This document shows, in pieces, positions 1 to 12,176 of a stretch of DNA of 64,000 bases (the stretch's first letter is position 1; every line of letters begins with the position of its first letter). A model generated the notes under the pieces. The model was not told where the DNA came from and did not search any database. It was given only the letters and a program-made list of their open reading frames with translations. The stretch spans positions 806,001 through 870,000 of the forward strand of contig JAJTUQ010000006.1 in assembly GCA_021399445.1 (NCBI GenBank), in the 5' to 3' direction. The position numbers were made by a program, and so were the translations under genes. Source of the stretch: Xylogone sp. PMI_703 (lineage: Eukaryota > Ascomycota > Leotiomycetes).

Positions 1-39
1 GCATACTCGAGCAGCAACTCACTCCACCACAGCCTCGAC

Positions 40-1350
40 ATGTCTAGTTTACCTACTCCTCCCACCGAGGACCATAAGTCCTCGCATACTCGAAGATCCA
101 CCAAGAGTTCCAAAACAGTGCAGCGAACGTCCAAGAGATCCAGTACTTCTTCGCATGAGCATGTCCCTGGGGTTTTGGACGGAAGGCATAAGCGGGTGTG
201 GAAAGCCTGTGAGCGCTGTCGGATGAAGAAGACAAAGGTAACCCCGCACAACACCTAAAACAATTGAAGAATAATCAAACTAACAAATTCATCAGTGTGA
301 TGGAGAATCTCCTTGCAAAAGGTGTAAAGATGACGGATTAGTTTGCACTGCTGGTAGCAGGAAGAAGACTGAGTTCAAGCAGTTACCGAGAGGGTAAGCG
401 ACTCACTCATTCACACCTATAGAACCCAAACACCACGACTATATGATACCTTTTTTTTTTAAAGAAAATGAATGTATATTAACGATCTTCTTAGTTATGC
501 TGAAGTATTAGAAAATACCCAATATGCGCTCATCGCAACCGTCCAGAAACTCTACACAATGGTTCGCAACAACGAACCATGGGAGCTTGGCGACCCAGAG
601 TTAAATGATCGAGGCCAGCCAGTTATCCACGACATTGCATCGAAGCTAGGATGCATTCGACCTTCTCCAGACTTGCCATATGCCTTCCCTGAAGGTGCAG
701 AAGACTTCGCCGAGCTACAGGCGCAGCTCACAGCCGCGAAGAACGAAATGGCCGCAGAGGACAACGGTAGCAGAAAGATGTCTGATAACGACTCCTCTGC
801 ATACTCACCTGCACTCTCACGCGCCGATCGAGCCAGCAGCACCGAAAGTGATCACTCACAGCTATCAAAGGATTACAATCAAATGCTCCAGTCGCAACAG
901 CAGCAGCAACAAGCCCAGCTCCAGGCCGCCCGAGGAGGCAAACCAACGAATATCAACACAACCATAGTCAAGCCCATGTCTTACGATGATACATATGGCA
1001 ATGCCACCTTCGACAATACTTCTCCCATCTTTACAGAATTTCAAACCGACTCGCCTGTTGGCATGTTCCGCACCTCATCGCCTTTCCCATCTTGGTCCAC
1101 CACCGGTGCCAATGATGACTACCTCGCTCCGTCCAATGCACTACCCATCACAGCGCAGTATATGGGCCAGCAGTACGGCGGCTTACCACCTCGAGCGCAG
1201 ATGGGATACATGCCAATGAATGATGGCTTGAGCTTCGCGAATGACGGGACGATCCGGCCTGGCATGCTAGATTGCGGTGGACCCATGGACATGGACCAGA
1301 TGGACAGCGTTATGTTCGCACCAGAAGGCATTGAGTGGTCCCGCGCTTAA
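40..1350 (+). CDS. Zn2Cys6 transcription factor, fluffy / fluconazole-resistance-protein type
   Basis: Predicted nuclear DNA-binding regulator of 383 aa. Exons: 40-237, 296-393, 495-1350. The introns are GTAACC..TCAG and GTAAGC..TTAG and the phases match. The zinc cluster has Cys at residues 57, 60, 67, 73, 76 and 83 (C-X2-C-X6-C-X5-C-X2-C-X6-C), and intron 1 falls just before Cys67. The N-terminus (1-50) is Ser/Thr/Lys-rich. A conserved block follows the cluster at about residues 98-165, including the stretch PVIHDIASKLGCIRP. The C-terminal half is disordered with a poly-Gln run coded at about 895-920. There is no large fungal-specific TF (MHR) domain. From memory, this architecture is widely annotated as fluconazole resistance protein or as similar to Neurospora fluffy, a conidiation regulator; the biological role here is inference. 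The start is the first ATG, followed by an N-terminus free of stops up to the cluster. Confidence 0.85.
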
Positions 1351-3072
1351 AAAACATATCGGCGTTTAGAAGTTAAGGAGGCTCCGAAGACATGCGTGGG
1401 CGCCGAAAGCGAGGTTTTCCAGCATTTACTTACCTATTAGGGAGTCATCGCGCGATAGGACATGGACCAAAAATAAATTGGATCATAAAAACCTGGGATA
1501 CCTTTTTGGTTTTCAAATTACTTCTTATACATATTTTATCTAGGGGAAAGTTGGATTTGCTTTTGGGTTATCTTGTTTAATGTGTTATGGTGAAAGAGTA
1601 TATGGAGTTCTAAGGATGGGCGGCTAACTGTTCTGGGCGAAAATGTATTCATCTTTTTGGGAATCGGGGTTTGAGAAATGGGAAGGGACTTGTGGTTTCT
1701 GGGTCCTTTAGCATCTTACCATCGTTTTGTTTGTTCGGGGTCCCTCTTTCCCCCCCTTTGGAAAGTTTTTCTAGTTAAAGCGAAACCAAACGGGGTTTCA
1801 GCTTTCTTACTCATTGTCATCATTCATCTACTTGAAAATTGTACAACGAGTTTTTTGATTTCATGTTTAAGGCGCGCGCTGTCTCTCTATCTGTCTCTTG
1901 TCTGCTACACATGATAATGATGATGACGATGTATTATATTTAGATTAGTTTTTATGTTTTTTATTCTATTCGAAGAGACAGCAAAATCACGCGCTCGTTT
2001 AGAATCTTATCTTTTCATCTCTACAGTACCTACTCTTTTTCTCATGCATCAATGCTCCTGCTTATGGCATTCGGCGTTCGCGCGGGTATAGGGGAGTCTA
2101 TGGAGGCAAACGGACAGGCTATTCCCGGAAATAATGCGAAAATGATATCCACACCCAGTTCAGTCTCTGATCAATGATAACCCCCTTTCTCTTCTCTCAA
2201 AAGATTACTACCAAGTCCCGTGATTATTCATGCTCCTGTACGTTTCTACAGCACGATAACGTTATACTGCTACTCTTCTCTTCTCTCTCATCATACTGAC
2301 TCATAAATTGCTAATCCCCATGAACAACAAATTTTACGTGATTCCTAAGCTCCACCGGCAGTCACACAAGCTCCCGATGGACAGTTTAATTGGCACGGTG
2401 GTACATAAATCACCACCAAAATTTGGCGAGCCCAGAAGTACCACCATGACAATTATTTTGTCCGCCAGGAGACAAGGTACCTGTAATCCCAAGCCAAGAA
2501 CCCGCCCAGTCCCCAGCCCAGCCCAGCCCAAAGGCGCCGGGCTGCGCACAGTGGCACCTGGACTTTGAAGATCAGGGTCTGCCCGTCTTCGAAACCGTTA
2601 TCCTAATGGAGAAAATAAAGTAATAAACAAAGCACTGTTACTGGTACCGATACTGGAGAAGGTGATTATCCAATAAGATTACTACGCCTGCAAAAAGATT
2701 TTCTGTTGCATTATTGAGGTATTAAAACTTTCCACATTACTTCAGCATAGTTAGTCTTGAGAGGGAAAAGATTTGTGGATTAGATTGATTAGTTGATTAG
2801 CAAGGAGATAGTCGGGAACATGATTAATCAATTGCATCACTGGCTAAGTTACTGGTAGATACACAACCGTGCATAATCTACGGAATTACCGTGCTGTACT
2901 GTGTACAATGATGAATGAAGATGGAGCATGACTCGACGCCCAGAAACCTCTCCTGTCGATAAACGCCATTGCCGTCACCACGTTACAACTTTGAGATAAA
3001 CAGCTAAGCTTTTTGCCCTTTCTTCTTCAGACCCATTCGGCTTTCCCGTTGATGCATCGTTGTTACACAAAA

Positions 3073-3092
3073 CACATACATACATACATACA
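3073..3092. repeat. (CATA)n microsatellite
   Basis: About five tetranucleotide CATA units in non-coding DNA. Confidence 0.8.
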
Positions 3093-6000
3093 TCACTATA
3101 CAAATTGGGTATTTGCATATTGCGTGCTGTGTTTTTTTTCCTTATGTTGACGTCATACATCGCCATCGTCACCTTCAATGCAGTACTTACTTAATCATTA
3201 TACTGCAACTTAACTTAAGACGCAATTAACCGGCCACGTGCAAGCCTCTAGCCTCTCCTGGGACTGTAGAGAAGCATGCTGTTAAGGTAAGTTATGGCTT
3301 TTGCATTATCCACAGGGACATGTAAATCTAGATCTCCTCGGAAGAGTCTTCCGTTTTCTTCCCCTTCTAATGCCGAAAGGTTTTAGTTCCATCTAGTTTG
3401 CAGAAGATTAGAATGCCGCTTTTTGCTCTGAATGTTCATGGAATAACTCTGATACATCATACATCCGTAATCGTATGTTTTTTTTTGAGGCCATGGATAC
3501 ATGAACGTTTTTGCCGGGCGTATCGCTGCCCCAATTCTGCTAGCTTGAAGTACGTACAGTACACACCGATGGACAGCCACTGGATTGGGACGGTACGGGC
3601 ACTGTACAAACGGTGATTTCCCTAATCCATGTTCAGGGGAGCCGTTGGCGGTGCTCAGATAGCCTAGCGATAGGCAATATCACTTATTCGTCATCGTAAA
3701 TGGTGACTAGGTCGGGATGCTTTGGGCATTGGCAGGCTGTGTAGATAATCATACCACGGAAGAAACCCACGTAATGGCACGGTAACCTGGCGCCTTGTTC
3801 CTGGAGAAATTAAAGTTGTGCCGTGTTCGTGGCCTCGGTGCTAACTGCTGCTCCGTACGTACGTAGGTATGTATGTACTCCACGTATACGCGGTTCGGGG
3901 CCGGAGGATGTTTAGTTGTTCCGTTATCGAGTTCCTTATCCTAAGTAATCCACAGTGGTACGAACTCCATCCGTATAATCGGGATTTTTTGAAGTACAAT
4001 GTTGTCTCCTGGGACATCAGAATCATGCCACAGGGCTCGGCAAGTGTCCGCAAACTAATCACCGATATCGTTGTGCTGTCAGATATTCCATTCACACCGA
4101 AGCCGAGGTTCGAGGATAGCCATGCTAGTCAGTGCTGGAGCCAATGAGGCCATTATTCTTCATCTTTTTTTGCAAACAAATTTTCTGCTGGAATAGGAAT
4201 GAGTATTGATCACAAATAGATACCGACGCAAAAGACAACGTCTCATAGATTGATTTGCAAGAAAAGGAAAAAGTCCAGGCCCGGCATTTGCTTGTCTTGT
4301 AAATATTTGTGGGCTGCTTGAAGTGAGAAGATGAGTAAGCGGGAAGGGTCCCGGTCCGTGTCCGCCAATGATATGTCATCTTGGTCAAAATAGACAAATA
4401 AGATCGACTGAAGGAAGTTGTACGCGGACGTTGATCGCGGATGTGCTTATGGCACCTTGCATTATCTCACCGCTGTACAGAATAGGAAATAGCAGTTCTA
4501 ATTCCGGGAAATAGGCGTCTAAAAGATAGGTGGGATATATGTGCCGGCTATTGAACCGTGAGACGTTACAGAAGGGATCACTGCTGTGCCGCAATATCTG
4601 TTGTTTAAGGAAGTCTTTGCGCAAAAATAAGCATAAGCCGTCTACCGCAGGAACAGTAAGTAGATGCAGTAGGTGTTGTTACAAGTATCTGCCTCGCTGT
4701 AGCTCACTAATCGGGTAGTCACTTGCGGTCAGAATATAGCAACGTTCCCAACTACCGTACCTTGATGCTTCATGCTGTCAGCCCGCCTAGACTAATCACT
4801 GTACATGAACAGCATTTCTGTTTTTAGCCTCCGCAATCGTCTCTTCTCCCTGCATTTCAATGCAGCATGCTGGTGCACACAGCTGACGCGGATGAGGAAG
4901 CAGCAGTGTGTAATCAATCGTATAAGGCTTTGAAAACGAATAACGTTTGGATATACGGAAGTAATCACTACGGTAGACGTCTGGAGCGGCCGCACGCCAT
5001 TTGATGCGGCAAGCGGTGACATAAGCCATAAGCCACGGCACAAGGCATGCCTGGCTGCCTTGTGGTTGGGTATTAGGCAACCTGCATTAACCAAGGCATC
5101 CCACTGCAATTTGCATTCTGAATCCATCAACTCCAACGAATACGCCTGCTATACCTAATAGGATATATTTTGCGACCAGGGATGCTTTCTTCCCTTCTTT
5201 CTGAGATGAACCCTGACACACACATCTCAGACGTTTCGTTTTCTAAAACAGGCGATCCGAAAAATTATTCATCGAGATGGAGCTTCTCCTTCAGCAGCTC
5301 GCCGCCTTAACCCCCGTCCGAGCTCTCTTTCTACAATACACTGAAGGCGTTCGAAACGGACGTTCTATCCACCGGACCCAGTACGATGCTTACGTGGGGT
5401 CTATTATTTTTCTTTCTTGGGTTTTTATTGAGACAAATCGGATTCCTTAGCCATGCGGTCGGGCGCACAAGTCTGTGTGGTTCTGGGCCTCGTCGATGGG
5501 GTCTGCTGTCGTCCTGCTGTCTCGGGACCGGTGCTCTTCGGATATCCGTTGGAGATAAATCTTTTACTCCCGTCGACGTACAGATTTCTTATTAATGTCC
5601 TTACCAATTGTGGGTTAATTTGTGGGCGCGTCAGGTACGTTTCGGCCGACGGTAGTTTTTACTTTCCGGTCCACTGCATCGTTTTCTGAGCTTTTCGGTC
5701 TTGGCAAGAAATATTTTACTTACTTTGTTTGTGACTCCTTTTTGTCTACTTTCAATACCGTTGCAGAGAGTGAGGGATCGGACCATATTCCCCATCTCTC
5801 AGCTCCGCACCTACCTCCGCCGTGGACAGGTTACTCTTACGCGCGCGCAAATCATGGGTGTTGGTGGACCTGCTGTGGTACAGTACAATCGCATCGTCGG
5901 AACTCCGCTTTCGCCTATTACCAATCTCCATCACTGAATGTTGTTTCCTCATACGGCACCATGTCCATCGTCTTGGGTTATCGCCGTTATCCATTCGCGA

Positions 6001-9000
6001 CGGGAATAAGGTTCTTAGCATACGGTTAGCCATTGGATTGCCTCTTCCATGCGTGCTGTGCCGCTACCACACCTCCGTAGAATGATACGGAGCAGCGCTT
6101 CCACGGCCGCTCGTTCTTAATTAGATTCGAGGGGGTAAGATTCGAAAACCGGTACGGTACTCCATACGTTGGGCTTACTGGCTTGTCCATCCATCACGTA
6201 AGGGTTAGGATCAGGAGAATGAGAGTTGGTGGAGGCTAAGCAGCCAGTTTCTCTTGCTCTTTTTACCATTGCTATCTTCTGCCCGTTGCAGTACGTGTAC
6301 ATGCCGAGACTGTACACGTACCATCCTTCTTTTCTACGTTCGGCACTGCAATATCCATTTTCGTCTTTCTTGATTATCCAAGCTTCGCAATTCCTACTTT
6401 TTCGAGCCAAAATGTCATCTACTTTTCTTGAATGCTACCTCTCTGTACGAAAGTGGCTGAGTCATATCCGTTCTTACGAACAGTAGCGTTGCTGTACGTA
6501 CCCTGCCTAGACCAACCGCAGTTTAGGGAGTTGGAGATCAGAGATCATAGCCAGGGCGCAGCAATCGCAACCGCTTCTCCCCTCCTTTTCTGTACTTGGC
6601 GCCGCGGCTGCTTGGAGCTGATCCCCTCGTTTGGTATTTCGTATTCGTGTCCAATGAGCGGTGATAACGTTTTGCTCTGAGATGCGAGAGAATGCGAGCT
6701 CTGGTGACGAATCCGCTGAAGGAAGCGAGCATGCGAATAACATACTGCAAGAAGGTAGTTAGGTCATCTTCTAATTTTAATGTCTATTGTGGTTGGTTTC
6801 CTAATCTCGAAAAGCCTCTCAGAATTTAGGCACGCAATGTAGGTCGCACTTCAATTTCTGTTACTGTTTCAGCTGCGTTTACTGTCCGTCAATCATGTTA
6901 TCATACTGTCTAATTCTTGCTTGAAACCTGCTCCCCTATTCCATTTCTGCTATGCTGGCGGGATACTTCCTTGAAAATTAGACAATCCCCCCATTACAGT
7001 GTTAGATTTTTGCATCTTTCCTAAATTGGATTTTTTGCGCACTGGTCATGCAAAAATTCTTACTTGTCAACGGCGATTGTTTATTCGAAACTTGGTCAAT
7101 GACGGCGAGGCCCATGGATTTACGTTGAGGTTCTTGTTTTGCGGCGGTAGCTACGCGGCGACCTTCTCGAAGAAAGAGTGGAAGAGCTGAACCATCACGT
7201 AAGGACAAGATGTTGTATCAGGGCTGTCGGCGACGTGTCAAACGTTTCGGCGACTGTTTGAAAAGCCACGGCGACCATTTCCAACCGCTCGGAAATGTCA
7301 CGACACCGATTCTCAAAGCCACGGCGTTTTCTTATCCTCCAATATATTCAGAGAACATTGTGATCGCCATTGGATTTGGAATTTACCCCATCTATGTATA
7401 GAAAGCGGCTTGGTTAGGTTTTTGAGACGTGGTTTTTCTATTGCCGTTTTAACAGCCTCAGTGAGCCGCCTGAGTAAGCGTAGGGCATCAACTCTACAAG
7501 GAGGATGCTCTAGAGATAGCTTATCAACACAACATTGATACGTGGAAGATGTACAGTAAGTGATGGAGAGAATTTGTGCTCGTGTGTCGATACAGAGGCT
7601 GCAAATTAGGCGGTGGCTTTCGCCACCGAGTAAGCTGACAGACACATGCAAGTTTAGCCACTAACTACCCCTTTTCAACGGTCTAGTTCTATTGCTATAG
7701 CGAGCTTCAATGTTGGTATGCCTAATATTGAATTGATCGTATGATTGGTGAATAGTATTGGTAAAGATATGGAAGGCTTGGAAATACAATCTGAGAGTGC
7801 AGTGGAGGAACTCTTTGAAACATGTGTCTTTGTGCAGAGTGTATCATAATGTAAAAGATGATAGGGTTATATTATATCCAGATAAGTCTAGTTGCAAATG
7901 GTAGTTTGTGGCACAGTGGACATTGGAACTACAAGTGAAATATAACGAATATGCTACTTCATCACGAAGTATAATGGATGGATGGTTAGGATCTATATTC
8001 TATAATCCCACGACGGCAGTGATATATGCTTCCGAGTACTGTACGTGGAACACCACCCATAGATGGTAAGCATCTACGATACTATTGCAATATTTGCTGT
8101 TGCCGTGACAAAGACACTATATACAGCTGAGTTTATATATAAAGGATATCATAAAATATCTTTGCTATTTTCTCTTTAGTAGCTAGTAACATGAAACTGC
8201 AGCTTTATAATGGGTTGATGAAGATTTGTATAGCTTATCCGCCATGCTATACTGGTCGTACAGTCCTCAAAGAGTGAGATAGCTCATCCTCACAGGATGG
8301 TTGTATCTAAGTGTTGTTATTGGACTGCTTGGGAAATTATTATGGTAGTTTGATAAGGTCAGATAGAAACTCAGTAGTATGAATAACCTGTCTAGGGCCA
8401 ACCTAACTTAGAAAGTCTTGTTGTTTTCCATGTAATTTCAACTACGGAAGGTGCTGGACAGCATATTCATTGAGTGAACTGTGATGATCCCAATCTAGTA
8501 TATGATTAAGATCAGAAATAGGCAGTCTGCAAAACTTCTTGAGACTCCAGGAGATAGTATCACGAGGAAAGGGGGTAACTATTGGATTGCTTCACTCTCA
8601 TTAGAGGGTACATCTAACCTTGCAGGATTGTGGTGCTAAGTAACTTCTTGAAAGGAAAAGAAACGGAGAGTTGCCTCCTTCTGTTGCCACAATTCGTGAT
8701 GGTATCAATTTAATCTACCTGGTTTCATTCAAATGATCCCTTTAATCCATTAACTGCACTTACAGAGATCTATTACACAGTAATATTATGGTATTCATAG
8801 ACTGTTAGCTACCCTTATTTAAGTTTTACTCAACATATCGTGGTTTTTAAGATAATGCCCTTCGCAATGTTTCTCTTGGGTAAATGCATCCAGCAAGTAT
8901 CATCGCAGAAAGGAGTTAAATGGATGCTAGGATCATTGATTACGGTGCTTACAAGTTGCGTAGACTTCAAGGATAGACTGTATTGGTACTCATCAGACAG

Positions 9001-10071
9001 AGTGCATAGTGGGGGTAGCATAACTCCTCTTAGGCAGAGAATCTGGTGTTGAAGAAAACTTGAAGAAAGCGCAGGTAATTCTAAAAGATAGCTCACCATT
9101 TTTGTCGTTGAGAAGTTCATTCTATAGTGCGTAAATGATACATCTTGTATCGTGGCTGGTCTCTTTTCAGTAGATTTAGATTTCTATTCGCAACCCACCG
9201 TAATCTGCTAAATATCAAAGCTTCCTTTCAAACATAGACTGGTACATCTTTACTTATCTAGGGTAGGGGATACAAGAATGCTAAGCCGTGGAAAAGAAAT
9301 AAAATTATATCATATAGCAACACCGGCTGCATTCAAGGAAAATTGTGCTTGTTTGTACAAGACTATTTGTTGAGAAAACGTGATAGAAATTGGTCAGAGA
9401 CATAAGATTCCGAATAGGATATATGAAGATAGACTCAGAAGAATAAGTTGGAAGGCTTTCTTCAGCGTTATTACTCGGGAGGAGCAAAACAGTTCATATT
9501 CCCTTCTACTGCCCTTGCTGTTAAGATAACAGTCACCAAGGAGAAACCGGCATCTTCAAATGGTTCTATTGTATTTGGAACGAGAACGTGGTTCGTAAAC
9601 CACCAGGTGTTCCTGGTGAAATAATCCATTCCGCTATTGTAACCAGTATGCTTCCAGTGTGCAATAGCTATGAAGATTGGCCGTCTAGGAACAAAGACAT
9701 AGGATATATTTTGCGGAGACCTCTTCAAAGAAAGGTGTATATCTCCCGTGCCGTGACTATCTAACCGCGCTGCACTTGACAGCTATGTCCTGATCTTAGA
9801 GCGTTAGGATCAAAAGAAATCAATACATGAAGTACGCATGTCAATACTTGAGTAATGAACGAAAGTGGCTATGTGCTCTATATCTTAAAGAGAGAGAGTA
9901 CCACTGGGGTCATCACTGTTCTGGGAATGAGTCAAATGTGATAGATGACACTAGCATTAATATCTCACAGAAAGCTTTCACGGACAGTCTCATCCAAATT
10001 GCTTATTAAGTTTTGATGCATTTGGAGTTGTCTAGAGATGAGATGACATTCATTCATGACGTCAAAGGGGG

Positions 10072-10091
10072 GTCGGACTAATAAGTCCGAC
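10072..10091. repeat. Perfect 8-bp hairpin, possible LTR remnant
   Basis: GTCGGACT, a 4-nt spacer AATA, then AGTCCGAC: a perfect inverted repeat inside the A+T-rich block. Short palindromes of this kind occur in fungal LTRs, but no paired LTR, primer-binding site or polyprotein was found in the window, so an LTR origin is a guess. Confidence 0.4.
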
Positions 10092-11090
10092 GTGAAGCCC
10101 AAACCACTCATATATTTATTAACTTTGATAGGGAGGGATTTATCATGAATACTAATCATCGTAGATCTTGTAGGATTAGCTCTAGATCTGTTAGGAGTAG
10201 AACACTTGGCACGACTAGTGGGGATCTCAAAACCCATGTTGAATAAATGAGAAAGAATGACTTAAATTATTAATGATGCTGCAAGAAATATCTTTCATTC
10301 GGAATAATAACCTGCGTAAATATTCATTTAACTTCCTTTAGCTTTATTTAAGGGATGAGGTTATGAATTTGAACGTTCCTCTTAGTTGTAGTTTGTTTCG
10401 TGATATCATAAGCTAAATCCGAAGATGCAAATAGTCCAGAGCGCAGTCAAAATCTGTATCCACATCGCAAAGAGACAACAAAATAACCTATCTGCGAAAG
10501 AGATTATCGATACCAAGACAACCTCATTGCCAAGCAGTCTGATAAACTTCAATCGAATCTCCCACACGGCCGGTCTCAATTCCGCATCATCCGCGGCTCA
10601 TCGGAGAATCCCCACACACAACCTGTCCATGTGGAGAAGCAGATAGCTACACATGTACAACCACGGCAATTTGCCGCTGCTAGCTTTGCCATGGAAATGG
10701 CTAGTACAGCTGCGAGGGGCAAAGAAATGGAGCTTCCTCCCCCGCCCTTGCACGAAAGAAGATTAAAAAGGTGTTCGAAGCTTGGGAAGCGGGGTCTAGG
10801 CTAGAGGGGCACTTTCTGCTAGTGTCGTAGTTATTACTTCTCAGATTCTGGAGCTCCGTGTATAAGAAGGGAATATCCCATATACGCACTCTTCTGTGTC
10901 TCTTCTTTGTTTTCTCATTTATTACTTCGTGTGTGCCCGTGGTTGATGGACTAAATCTGTTTACTAGTCGGTACTGCATTCCCCGTTGAGTTGTTCAATC
11001 GAGTGCAGTCATCAGATAGTGAGAGTGGTAGTAAAGTAGATTGATATTGTATCTTTCAATTTATTCTTGGACACAAGTCCCTCTGTAATC

Positions 11091-12135
11091 ATGACCTCCA
11101 TTCCACTTGAGCCAGAGACATTGAAGCAACTCAGGGATAAGGTCGTGGTCATAACTGGTTAGTTCAGGGGTTCTTCCATCTTTCCTCCCGATGTTGCTCA
11201 TTTTAAAAGCTACAATGATGCTTTTCTATGGGAACATGAGTAGTCCAAATTGAAAGTATTCTAACCAGATGACTGTAGGGGGCGCAAAGGGCATCGGTGC
11301 CGCAACTGTCAGACAATTATTCGAAAATGGCGCAAAAGTAGTCCACGGCGACTGGGATGACGTTAATGGCATGAATTTGGATGCTGATCTCAAGTCTCAC
11401 GCAGCTCCCTCTACTGGAAGTGTAAACTTCGTGAAGACGAATGTATTTGACTACTCCTCTGTCCTCAGGCTCTTCGAAACAGCATGGCGTCTTTACGAGA
11501 GGGTGGACATTGCCATATCAAATGCAGGTGTAGAAGAGTCAGGCCAATGGTTTGATCCGAACCTAACCAGAGAGACGGTTAAAGAGCAACCACCTACTAG
11601 GACTGTCGACGTCAACTTGACGGGCACCTTATACTTTGCTCGAGTTGCAGCCGTGTATTTGAAGGATGGCGCAAAAGCAGGTGAGGACAAGAGCTTAGTT
11701 CTAGTATCGTCCATTGCAGGATTCAAAGATGGCCCCGGGCTCTTCGTTTACCAAGCTTCGAAACATGGTGTGTTGGGATTGATGCGCAGTCTTCGAGCCT
11801 ACCTCCCCAAGTATCATGGTATCAGGGTCAATGCTATATGCCCTTGGATGACAGATACGCAGATGGTAGATGGTATCCGTGAGGGATGGTTTGAGGCGAA
11901 GTTGCCGGTGAACCAGCCGGGTGATGTTGGCCGCGTCATTCTTGAGATGGGCATTACCAAGTCGTGGAATGGACGAGCCGTGCTTGTTGAAGGCGGTAGA
12001 GGTTGGGACATCGAGGAGGGATTAGCGGCAACCGAGAAACTTTGGCTCGGAGAAAAACTGGCGGAGACGGTGGAAAAGGGGCAAGTATTGCTTGGCGATG
12101 GAGGGAATTGGGCAGGACCAAAGAAGGCGTTTTAA
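11091..12135 (+). CDS. Short-chain dehydrogenase/reductase (classical SDR)
   Basis: NAD(P)-dependent oxidoreductase of 307 aa. Exons: 11091-11157 and 11279-12135; the intron (GTTAGT..GTAG) splits the glycine-rich motif. The Rossmann motif TGGAKGIG is at residues 22-29. Asp47 at the end of strand 2 (HGDWD) suggests preference for NAD(H) over NADP(H). The NAG motif is at 104-106, the catalytic Ser lies in VSSIAG (about 166-167), and the YxxxK pair is Tyr180/Lys184. Length is typical of 15-hydroxyprostaglandin-dehydrogenase-like SDRs, which oxidise secondary alcohols; the actual substrate cannot be read. It is convergent with the next gene, with stop codons only 41 bp apart, and an FAD monooxygenase lies 3.9 kb further on, so a shared pathway is possible but not shown. 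Confidence 0.9.
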
Positions 12136-12176
12136 TGAAGTCGAGTTAATCCATAATAATCCAATCAGGTTGCGTT

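Larger units (their letters stand above)
1351..11090. other. 9.7-kb gene-poor tract
   Basis: No open frame here looks like protein and no intron-split gene could be assembled on either strand; the longest frames are under 140 codons with non-protein-like composition. It holds the 3' region of the upstream regulator, short simple repeats, a short G+C-richer stretch near 7200-7330 with a repeated AAAGCCACGGCG (7264 and 7316 areas), and a visibly A+T-rich block from about 7700 to 10400. That block looks like decayed or RIP-mutated DNA, but no transposase or reverse transcriptase motif could be read. Confidence 0.6.

Noticed and set aside
4100..4125. GGTTCGA word as a possible tRNA B box (also near 50102)
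   Set aside because: No A box at the right distance and no cloverleaf stems could be formed.
5622..6029. Plus-strand frame of 135 codons in the gene-poor tract
   Set aside because: Overlaps other frames of similar size, composition not protein-like, no motif.
9471..9728. Minus-strand frame of 85 codons in the A+T-rich block as a transposon remnant
   Set aside because: Reads protein-like in places but matches no transposase, reverse transcriptase or integrase motif I know.
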